A stretch of DNA of 18,953 nt from an uncultured Sphingomonas sp. (lineage in GTDB: Bacteria > Pseudomonadota > Alphaproteobacteria > Sphingomonadales > Sphingomonadaceae), in NCBI GenBank assembly GCA_934555855.1, contig CAKTFL010000003.1, positions 1 to 18,953 of the forward strand. The letters are read 5' to 3'. Under the pieces are notes generated by a model. The model was not told the origin of the DNA, did no database searches, and saw only the letters and a program-made list of their open reading frames with translations. Shown here one piece after another: positions 1-5,628 of the stretch (position 1 is the first letter of the stretch; every line of letters starts with the position of its first letter). The translations under genes and the position numbers were made by a program.

Positions 1-1837
1 GTCCCAGGGTGCGGGCGATGCCGGCATTGGTGGCCTTGGTCGGGTCGAAGCCCTCGTAATTGGCGCGGCCGAGCAGCTTCCACAGGAATTCGATCAGGGT
101 GGACTTGCCCGAGCCGGGGAGGCCGGTGATCTCGAGGAACGCCAGGCTGTCCTGCTCGCGCCGGAGCTGGTCGGCGAACAGCGACAGCACCCAGAAGGCG
201 GTCGCGACGATGCCCTTGACGCCATAGGCGGTGACGAGCGGGGGCACCCAGGCGAGCGGCACGCGCTCCGCGTCGTACTTGATCCGCAGCATCCGGTCGG
301 TGGTGCGGAGCTTCACGGCCTGTTTGCCGAGGGTGAAATAATCCTCTTCGTTGGGCTCGGCGACGCGGCCCTTGTGGACGGCAAGGTCGCCGAGGATCCA
401 CGCCTGATGCTCGATCGAATAGCCGGTGTGCTGGATCGCCTCGACCATGCGGATGGTCGCCCATTGGCGCTGCATCAGCTTGTCGATCTGGAATTGCGAG
501 CCGGTCCACTGCGCGCCGGGGGCAATGGAGGCGAGACGCTTCTTGAACTCGCCGTTGGTCGAGCAGGCCGAGCCGGAGAAGGTCGCCTTCACACCGGCAC
601 GGTCGGAGGGAAAGTCGACGCGGAGGAAGTATGCGCCCTCCTCCAGGGCCGGGTCCTTCTGATAGTAGAGGGTGCGGAAGGTGCAGTTGGCCAGCTCCTC
701 GATCGTCACCGCCTCGGCCGCCGCGCGATTCCACTGCTCATCGAACGGCAGGTCGGCGATGTCGGCGTGCTCGGGCGCGGGGCTTTCGAGCATGGCGTCG
801 AGCGCGGCGCGGATCTTCTCCATCGAGAAGTCGGCCCAGAACTGCTTGCCGCCAAAAGTCAGCGGAAAGTGGGCGAACCGCTCCCGCTCATAGATCAAGA
901 TCGCTTTCTCGCCGGCGCTGGGGGCGATGGTGACCTCGCCGTTCCAGAGATACTCCTCCAGCTTGTCGGCGCCGAGCAGCTCGCGCTGGGCGAGGTCATT
1001 CCAGTCGAGCTTGGAGCCCTCGCCATCGGGGCGGACCTGGGCGGCGCCGCAAAACCAGCCGTCCTTGCGGGCGCGCTCGACATATTGGCGGGTGTAGAAG
1101 ACGCCGGCCCGGCCGACGTCGAAGCCCCAGACCAGCTTGGGCGTCGAGCGATGGATTGCAGCCGCGGCCTTCCGCAGATCGGCGAGCTCGGTGTCCGGAT
1201 AATTGTTGGTCGACATGACGCTGACCGCGACGGCGCCGCGGGCGCGGAAGTCGGCCGACTGGTTGAGAGCGATGGCGTCGAAGATGCCCTCGACCGGCCA
1301 GACCTCGGTGGCCTGGGCAAGCTCGGCCATCGTGGTGCCGGGCATGGTCCACCAGCGACCGCGATAGCGATTGCCGTAGTCGAAGCGCGCCTTCTTCTTG
1401 CCGAAGCGGGCGGGCTGGTCGATCAGCCGTTCCCAATAGCCGCCCCAGGACAGCGGGAAGCGGACGGTCGCGGAGCCGATGTCGAGCTGCCGATCCTGAT
1501 AATATTCCTGGGTGTAGCAGCCGCGCAGGCCGACCAGGTCGAAGCCGCGCGCATGGACCAGATAGGCGTCGGCCGCGGCGTTTGGGTTCTCGCGCGTCGG
1601 CTTGTGACGCTTCGACCAGTCGTCGAAGATGTCGGGATAGATCTGCTTGACGTGGAAGGTGTCGCCGCAGCGGTTTTCCCGCCCACAGCGGAGCACCCAC
1701 GGCTTTTCCGCGTTGGCCCACAGCTCCTCCTTGTCGCAGGAGGGGCAGCGGCCCTCGCGCAGATAGGTGCCGCGCTCCTTGAAGGCGTAATCGTCCTTCA
1801 GGCGCTTGAGGACTTCTCTGTGCAGCTCGGATTGCAT
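1..1837 (-). CDS. Phage DNA primase/helicase, N-terminal 612 residues (runs off left edge)
   Basis: This early replication protein probably primes and unwinds phage DNA in the cytoplasm. Residues 31-57 form a zinc ribbon (C31, C34, C51, C57; CPSC at the first pair) like those at the front of phage primases. A Toprim-like fold follows, with EGIFD at 183-187 and D240 in GFDVGRAG; the usual second acidic residue of the DxD motif is a glycine here. A P-loop, GLPGSGKST, lies at 572-580, so an NTPase/helicase domain starts just before the window ends and the rest of the protein is missing. The ATG at 1837 is the only usual start codon between the upstream in-frame stop (1952-1954) and the zinc ribbon. 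No Shine-Dalgarno is evident before it. It is the last visible gene of the early operon, 103 bases after the Ogr-like gene. A long open frame on the opposite strand is its shadow. Confidence 0.85.
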   Translation of the reverse strand, partial: MQSELHREVLKRLKDDYAFKERGTYLREGRCPSCDKEELWANAEKPWVLRCGRENRCGDTFHVKQIYPDIFDDWSKRHKPTRENPNAAADAYLVHARGFDLVGLRGCYTQEYYQDRQLDIGSATVRFPLSWGGYWERLIDQPARFGKKKARFDYGNRYRGRWWTMPGTTMAELAQATEVWPVEGIFDAIALNQSADFRARGAVAVSVMSTNNYPDTELADLRKAAAAIHRSTPKLVWGFDVGRAGVFYTRQYVERARKDGWFCGAAQVRPDGEGSKLDWNDLAQRELLGADKLEEYLWNGEVTIAPSAGEKAILIYERERFAHFPLTFGGKQFWADFSMEKIRAALDAMLESPAPEHADIADLPFDEQWNRAAAEAVTIEELANCTFRTLYYQKDPALEEGAYFLRVDFPSDRAGVKATFSGSACSTNGEFKKRLASIAPGAQWTGSQFQIDKLMQRQWATIRMVEAIQHTGYSIEHQAWILGDLAVHKGRVAEPNEEDYFTLGKQAVKLRTTDRMLRIKYDAERVPLAWVPPLVTAYGVKGIVATAFWVLSLFADQLRREQDSLAFLEITGLPGSGKSTLIEFLWKLLGRANYEGFDPTKATNAGIARTLG

Positions 1838-1940
1838 GGGGAGGGGCGAGGCTTTCAGGCAAGCGGAGGGCGTTCCCGGCGGCGGGTGTCGCCGGGTGGT
1901 GTCGGTCAGCTGGGGGGCGGTACGGCCGGAGCCGCAGGCG
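1838..1940. other. Gap between Ogr-like gene and primase
   Basis: A 103-base gap on the minus strand between the TAA of the Ogr-like gene and the primase ATG. It reads through in the primase frame as a proline/threonine-rich stretch, but that frame has no ATG, GTG or TTG and is closed by a TAG at 1952-1954. I see no clear promoter, terminator or RNA gene in it. Confidence 0.4.
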
Positions 1941-2312
1941 TTAGCCGGTGGCTATGCCGGCCACCTGGTCATTGGCGGGCGACGGCACCTCCGGGCCGCC
2001 GGGAGAGTCGAGCAGCGGGGGCGCATCGTCGTTCGCTGGATTGCTTTCGGGGCGGCGACGGGGCGGCACGCTCTTGAGGTGAACCGCGGGATTGGGGCGC
2101 GCGCTCGGCCCAATCGCGTGAGTGATGGTCAGGTCGGCGCCGAAGGTCGCGCAGCATTCGTCATTCAGGCAGACAAGCGTGACCTGACGGACGATCGAGC
2201 TGACCGGCCGGCTGCTGCGGACCTTGAGCACGCTGGCGCAATGCGGACAGCCGATGGTGATGCGCTTGCCGGCATAGATCGGCGAAGTGACGGGAGAAGG
2301 CATTCCGGTCAT
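1941..2312 (-). CDS. ogr: Ogr/Delta-type zinc-finger activator of late transcription
   Basis: This is the predicted late-gene activator. P2 Ogr and P4 Delta are small zinc proteins that contact the RNA polymerase alpha subunit and bind dyads upstream of late promoters. The protein shows C22-X2-C25-X22-C48-X4-C53, the same spacing as I recall for P2 Ogr (CX2C-X22-CX4C), plus an RSSR stretch after the first cysteine pair and a CCATF end to the finger like the CSATF of Ogr. At 123 residues it is longer than P2 Ogr (72); the extra part is a proline-rich C-terminal tail and a 21-residue N-terminal lead. The start ATG overlaps the stop of the CII-like gene (ATGA). In P2, ogr lies after gene D among late genes; here it sits in the early operon just before the primase. 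Two matching dyads upstream of gpJ and gpV are its likely targets. Confidence 0.88.
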   Translation of the reverse strand: MTGMPSPVTSPIYAGKRITIGCPHCASVLKVRSSRPVSSIVRQVTLVCLNDECCATFGADLTITHAIGPSARPNPAVHLKSVPPRRRPESNPANDDAPPLLDSPGGPEVPSPANDQVAGIATG

Positions 2313-2797
2313 TGGTCCCCCCCAGGGACACCCTCGCGCATGGCTTCGTTCGGCCCCGTGCCGTCGTCGAGCAGCGGGAGGGTCTGGGTCAGGGCCTCGA
2401 TATGCTCCTGGACTTCGCGACGGGCTGTGCGGCGGTCCACGGCATCGGCACCTGGAGCAAGGGCAGCGATCAGCGCGGCCTGCGCCTCGCCCCCTTCCTT
2501 TGATGCTTTTGCGACGCGCCGGTGAAGCTCGTCGCGGTCGGCCGTGGCCGCGGCCAGATTGAGAAGCAGCGACCAGCAGTCGCCGATCGGCGCGCCGTCA
2601 CCGCCCGCGTCGCGATAGGCGACCTCAAGCGTGAAGGCGTCCTTGAGCGTGATCCCGGTCGCAACGTCCGGGTCGGAATAGTCCATGACGGTGCGCGGCG
2701 CCTTGCCGATCAGCTCGCCCATCAGCTCCCAGCCTAGGACGTCAGCGATCCGGACCAGGCCGCGCTCGAAGGACAGGGGTGGGCGGACCTTAGCCAT
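2309..2797 (-). CDS. CII-like phage regulatory protein (tentative)
   Basis: A 162-residue soluble protein in the early operon, between the Cro-position gene and the Ogr-like activator. Residues about 8-75 (SFERGLVRIADVLGWELMGE, then KAPRTVMDYSDPD and TGITLKDAF) read like a helix-turn-helix regulator that senses or sets early transcription. The pattern resembles the 'phage regulatory CII/CP76' type proteins often seen at this position in proteobacterial prophages, but I cannot confirm the family. The C-terminal half is alanine-rich and charged, probably helical. The ATG at 2797 has GGGAG about nine bases upstream. Its TGA overlaps the start of the Ogr-like gene (ATGA), so the two are translationally coupled. 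It could equally be a replication-associated protein; the regulatory role is inferred from sequence flavour and position. Confidence 0.55.
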   Translation of the reverse strand: MAKVRPPLSFERGLVRIADVLGWELMGELIGKAPRTVMDYSDPDVATGITLKDAFTLEVAYRDAGGDGAPIGDCWSLLLNLAAATADRDELHRRVAKASKEGGEAQAALIAALAPGADAVDRRTARREVQEHIEALTQTLPLLDDGTGPNEAMREGVPGGDQ

Positions 2798-2980
2798 GTG
2801 CGCGGGCTCCCGGAAAAGGTGGCAGGCTACCGGCGTGTGCCGGCGTGGACCGGCATCCCGGCCAGGACAGGCGGTCCCGGACGGCCTGCCGGCGCCCGAG
2901 CGATTGCGGCTGGGCCGCGCAAACGGCTGACGACCGCGACGGACGCATGACGCATCCTGCGGTACGGGTGCGGCATGAAG
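2798..2980. other. Gap in early operon with three 10-bp tandem repeats
   Basis: A 183-base stretch between the Cro-position gene and the CII-like gene. It contains three direct repeats with exact 10-base period (CGGCGTGTGC, CGGCGTGGAC, CGGCATCCCG at 2831-2860) and the nested dyad GCCGG-N6-CCGGC. A minus-strand open frame, 2827-3018 (ATG 3018) or from the inner ATG at 2976, would encode up to 63 arginine/proline-rich residues. It has no recognisable family, and the repeats do not follow a three-base period, so I do not call it a gene. Confidence 0.4.
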
Positions 2981-3289
2981 TCATCGAGCATCAACCATTC
3001 GGGAGCATACGCTTTCATGAACTGGATCCCGCCCCATGCTGGTCAGGGCATCGGCCGCCTCGGTGGGAATACACCGATCCGGCCAGTTGCCGGGATCGCG
3101 GAACCACTCGGCAAACCGATCGAGATTGTGGACCAGGAACGGTTTGCCGTCCCGGAGACGTTGGAAAAATGCTCCGTTGTTGACGACGATGGTGGCAACA
3201 CGGGAGAGCGACTTGCCGCCATACTGCGTCAACTCAGCCTCATACGAGTCAGCTATCGTTCGCAGTGCGTTCTCAAATGCTGTTCCCAT
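2981..3289 (-). CDS. Small Cro-position regulator, first gene of the early operon
   Basis: A 102-residue protein divergent from the repressor, where Cro-like proteins sit. The stretch GGKSLSRVATIVVNNGAFFQ followed by RLRDGKPFL and a WF...WP ending recalls small prophage proteins, common in alphaproteobacteria, that pair 'S-x-S-R/T-V' with 'F...L...G...W'. It could be a compact DNA-binding fold, but I cannot name the family. The start chosen is the ATG at 3289 (MGTAFENAL), not the upstream in-frame ATG at 3325. The latter would begin within the perfect TTGACA -35 box (3320-3325) and its coding sequence would run through the operator. With start 3289 there is no Shine-Dalgarno, and the ATG coincides with the predicted transcription start, so the message is probably leaderless. 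Opposing the repressor is an inference from position. Confidence 0.65.
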   Translation of the reverse strand: MGTAFENALRTIADSYEAELTQYGGKSLSRVATIVVNNGAFFQRLRDGKPFLVHNLDRFAEWFRDPGNWPDRCIPTEAADALTSMGRDPVHESVCSRMVDAR

Positions 3290-3306
3290 GCCGCATATGT
3301 GCGGCA
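3289..3306. promoter_or_regulatory. Operator dyad O1 at the early operon start
   Basis: A perfect dyad TGCCGCA-TATG-TGCGGCA. Its outer edge (3289) is the A of the early operon's ATG, and it covers the predicted -10 region, so a bound repressor would block RNA polymerase. A second copy with the same arm length and spacing stands at the repressor start. The likely ligands are the divergent repressor and/or the Cro-position protein; that assignment is inference. Confidence 0.72.
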
Positions 3307-3325
3307 CGGGGACACCGTTTGTCAA
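3290..3325 (-). promoter_or_regulatory. Early promoter (PR/Pe-like) of the divergent operon
   Basis: On the minus strand a consensus TTGACA lies at 3325-3320. An 18-base spacer separates it from CACATA at 3301-3296 (ACATAT at 3300-3295 is a one-base alternative). Six bases further is 3289, the A of the ATG. The -10 and discriminator lie inside operator O1. The -35 box is perfect; the -10 is moderate. This geometry predicts a leaderless early mRNA under repressor control. Confidence 0.6.
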
Positions 3326-3357
3326 TGTCTACTTACCACTCGTCGGACATTGTTCCG

Positions 3358-3375
3358 TGCGGCATAGGTGCCGCA
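3358..3375. promoter_or_regulatory. Operator dyad O2 / repressor promoter
   Basis: A perfect dyad TGCGGCA-TAGG-TGCCGCA ending on the A of the repressor ATG (3375). It includes CATAGG (3363-3368), six bases before that A, as a plausible -10 box. No good -35 is seen about 17 bases upstream (CTCGTC/TCGTCG region), so this promoter should be weaker than the opposing one, as for repressor-maintenance promoters. The layout mirrors O1 exactly, implying autoregulation and a leaderless repressor message. Confidence 0.65.
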
Positions 3376-4127
3376 TGGCTAGGGCTCCCGAAATATTGAT
3401 CGAGCGCATTATTGCGAAGCTGACGGAGTTGAACCTCACTTCGCGCGAGGTCTCTCTGGCAGCGACAGGTCAGCCCGATGCTGTTCGGAATATCGTCAAG
3501 AAAGGTTCGATGCCCGGCATTGAGAGACTTGACTCGATTGCGGCCGAGCTCGGGACCACGTCGGACTGGCTGCTTGGCCGAGAAATGGCGATCGAGCGCA
3601 CGCTGCCAGCAGAGGAGGGGATCAAGCCAGAGGCGTTCCTACGCCTGCCCAAGACATTGCCCATCTATGGAAGCGCCCTCGGTGCCGATCTCGAATTTGG
3701 TGGCGAGGTGATGGATGCGTCGGGCAAGAGCGCCGTCCCGATCACCGTCCGAGTCGAGCAGACCGAAGTGCATATGGCCGAGCCGATTGACTACATGGCG
3801 CGGCCGATCGGTGTGACGGGCAGGCCGGACCTTTATGTGGTCATCATCTCAGGTCACTCGATGGAACCGAGGTATGATTCGGGCCGGCGCGCGCTTGTCG
3901 ACCCCCGCCGATCGCCCGGCGTCGGCGACGACGTCGTCGTGCAGCTGCGCGGTCCGATCTTTGACGGCGAAGAAGTGCGCCACGTCCTGATCAAGCAGCT
4001 GGTCCGGCGCCGGCCGGGCGGCATCGAGCTGAGGCAATTCAATCCAGACATCACCTTCGAGGTGCCCAATGAGCAGATCGCTGCCGTGCATCGCGTGATG
4101 CCGTGGGATGAAGCGCTGGGGTATTGA
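3375..4127 (+). CDS. CI-type prophage repressor, XRE HTH plus S24 peptidase-like domain
   Basis: This is the lysogeny repressor, 250 residues, the only plus-strand gene. Residues about 8-68 are an XRE-like helix-turn-helix (TSREVSLAATGQPDAVRNIV, then ERLDSIAAELG and TSDWLLG). The C-terminal half is LexA/CI-like: SGHSMEP with S162 as candidate nucleophile and VLIKQL with K207 as its lysine partner, and D176 and PGVGDDVVV between them. I see no clear Ala-Gly or Cys-Gly cleavage pair in the linker (the region IYGSALGADLEFGG, 97-110, is where it would be), so RecA-triggered self-cleavage is uncertain. The frame is open upstream to 3036, but the ATG at 3375 is chosen because the HTH begins right after it and dyad O2 ends on it. 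Tail gene D converges on it from the other side. Confidence 0.88.
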   Translation: MARAPEILIERIIAKLTELNLTSREVSLAATGQPDAVRNIVKKGSMPGIERLDSIAAELGTTSDWLLGREMAIERTLPAEEGIKPEAFLRLPKTLPIYGSALGADLEFGGEVMDASGKSAVPITVRVEQTEVHMAEPIDYMARPIGVTGRPDLYVVIISGHSMEPRYDSGRRALVDPRRSPGVGDDVVVQLRGPIFDGEEVRHVLIKQLVRRRPGGIELRQFNPDITFEVPNEQIAAVHRVMPWDEALGY

Positions 4128-4138
4128 AGGTCCGTCGC

Positions 4139-4162
4139 AAGGCCGTCTTCGGCGAGCGCCTT
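4139..4162. terminator. Possible terminator hairpin between repressor and gpD
   Basis: In the 59-base gap between convergent genes, AAGGC (4139-4143) pairs with GCCTT (4158-4162) around an inner CG(T)C-TTCG-GCG stem with a UUCG-type tetraloop. It has no strong T tract on either strand, so this is a weak call. Position between converging transcripts is the main support. Confidence 0.35.
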
Positions 4163-4186
4163 AAGCAGCCCTGCAATGAGATATGA

Positions 4187-5254
4187 TCAACCGGCGCTTT
4201 CCAGCTTCAGCGCCGTCCCCAGCCCGCCGCGTCCGTCGAGGGCATGGGTCAGCTCCGCGATTCGCCAGCGTTGGGCGTCAATCGGCGCCTTGAAGCCCGA
4301 CAGGGTGACGGGGCGCTCGGGGTAAAGGTCGGGTCGGCCGAGGGCGAGGGTGAAGTCGAACTCGGCCGCCGCGCGGCCGGCGCGGGCGTGGGCCGCCTGC
4401 GCGGCTGCTCTCGCGTCGGCTTCCGAGTGGTAGATGCGCGCCAGGCGGCGGGGCGACCCGGTTCCCGCGCCGACCGTGACCGTCCGGCGATCGGCGCTGG
4501 CGCTGTCGTGCCAGCGCGCCTCGACGCCGGCATCGGCCGAGCGCTCGACCTCGCGATAGCGACCGCCGTTGCCGTCGATCGGGCGGATGGTCAGCGCGGG
4601 CAGCGTGCGGCCGGCGGGGGAGGCGCCGCGACCGATCGGCGACAGGATCAGCCGGCGGTTCTTTACGGTCGCGACCGCGTCATGCTCGCGACCGAGACGG
4701 CGCAGCAAGGCCATGTCGCTTTGCCCGTGCTGGGCGAGCACAGGCACGGCGATGTCGGCCAGCTCGGGCGCGATGCGGGGCTCGTAGCCGTGCGCGGAGG
4801 CGACCCGGCGCGCGATGGCGCCGAGCGTCGTGCCGCGATGGCTCCTTTCCCGGCGCACCCGGAATGACGCGGTGAGGTCGGCCGAGCGGGCCGTGATCCG
4901 CACGGTGGCGGGCACCTGCTGCCATTCCACCTCGTCGACGGTGAAAGCGCCCTTGTCGACCAGGCCGACGACCACGCCGTTGCCCTGAAGCCAGCCGAGG
5001 CGAAGCGTCACCACCTGTCCCTTGCGCGGCAAAGCGAGCCTGCCATCGGTGTCGTCGAGCATCAGCTCGAGCTGGTCGGCCTCGCCCCCGCGCTTTTCCG
5101 TCAACTGAAGCGACAGGAGGCGCGGTCGGACGGTCGGGGTAATATCGACCAGGTCGCGAAGCTCGGTGAAGATCCCCCCCGCCAGATCGACGGTGCCGAT
5201 CGACAGCCGGAAATCGGGGACGTTCGCGCGGCGCTCGGTCGCGATGCTCGCCAT
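4187..5254 (-). CDS. D: Tail protein gpD (baseplate hub component, late control D family)
   Basis: P2 gpD-type protein, 355 residues against 387 in P2. Proteins of this family form the hub at the tube-baseplate junction above the gpV spike (related to T4 gp27 / Mu gp44). The visible pattern fits: an N-terminal beta-rich barrel part (DFRLSIGTVDLAGGIFTELR, then LELMLDDTDGRLALPRKGQ), a middle stretch with the family's HGQSDMALLRRLGREHDA motif near residues 175-192, and a C-terminal barrel ending in DAQRWRIAELTHALDGRGGL. It is the last gene of the late operon. The start ATG at 5254 shares its A with the TGA of gpU (TGATG); an in-frame upstream start would extend into gpU with arginine/histidine-rich translation and is rejected. 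Confidence 0.9.
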   Translation of the reverse strand: MASIATERRANVPDFRLSIGTVDLAGGIFTELRDLVDITPTVRPRLLSLQLTEKRGGEADQLELMLDDTDGRLALPRKGQVVTLRLGWLQGNGVVVGLVDKGAFTVDEVEWQQVPATVRITARSADLTASFRVRRERSHRGTTLGAIARRVASAHGYEPRIAPELADIAVPVLAQHGQSDMALLRRLGREHDAVATVKNRRLILSPIGRGASPAGRTLPALTIRPIDGNGGRYREVERSADAGVEARWHDSASADRRTVTVGAGTGSPRRLARIYHSEADARAAAQAAHARAGRAAAEFDFTLALGRPDLYPERPVTLSGFKAPIDAQRWRIAELTHALDGRGGLGTALKLESAG

Positions 5255-5628
5255 CAGTCGATCCGGTCGAGGTCGAGGGTGAAGTCGATCATGCGGGGGG
5301 TGCCATCGACCAGCAGGTGACGCCGGCGTTCGTCCATGCCGGTGATGCGGTAATTGCCCCAGATCGTGCCGTTGCCGTCGACCAGCGGCCATGCCTCGCC
5401 CTGGTCGGCCATCTGGCGGAGAGTGGTGATCGCGCCATAGCTGCCCGCCACCTCCGGCACGATCGCGCCGGCAAGCGTCACGCCCTCGTCGCCGGGGCCG
5501 AGATACTGGCTGGCCGATCGCGCGCCGATCCGCTCCGCCTTAGCCTGGCGCCAGTCGGTGCGGCGAGTCAGGTCCGCGAAGGGGAAGCTGGTCAGGTCGA
5601 AGACGAACAGGCCGAGCGCAGCGAGCAT
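5254..5628 (-). CDS. U: Tail protein gpU
   Basis: P2 gpU-type protein, 124 residues, involved in completing the tail, probably at the tube terminus. Family-like features are the start MLAALGLFVFDL, the RTDWRQAK stretch with GARSASQYLGPGDEGVTLAG (the P2-like 'R...QYLGPG...TL.G' core), GSYGAITTLRQMADQGEAWPL, and the end PRMIDFTLDL. The ATG at 5628 overlaps the TGA of gpT as TGATG; a TTG one codon earlier is less likely. Translation is coupled on both sides (gpT before, gpD after), a layout conserved with P2 T-U-D. Confidence 0.9.
   Translation of the reverse strand: MLAALGLFVFDLTSFPFADLTRRTDWRQAKAERIGARSASQYLGPGDEGVTLAGAIVPEVAGSYGAITTLRQMADQGEAWPLVDGNGTIWGNYRITGMDERRRHLLVDGTPRMIDFTLDLDRID

Noticed and set aside
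996..1862. Minus-strand open frame of 288 codons within the primase
   Set aside because: Arg/Pro/Gly-rich translation in a different frame from the motif-bearing primase; a shadow in GC-rich DNA.
374..2077. Long plus-strand open frame (567 codons)
   Set aside because: It is the antisense shadow of the primase frame. Its translation is low-complexity Gly/Ala/Leu text, while the minus frame shows a zinc ribbon, Toprim and P-loop motifs.
2958..2975. TGCGGTA-CGGG-TGCGGCA, same 7-4-7 spacing as O1/O2
   Set aside because: The halves are in direct, not inverted, order and one has a mismatch; such half-sites also occur by chance inside structural genes here.
2827..3018. Small minus-strand frame of 63 codons in the early operon
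   Set aside because: No family, no clear ribosome site, overlaps the Cro-position gene, and contains 10-base repeats out of codon phase. It may be real but cannot be supported.
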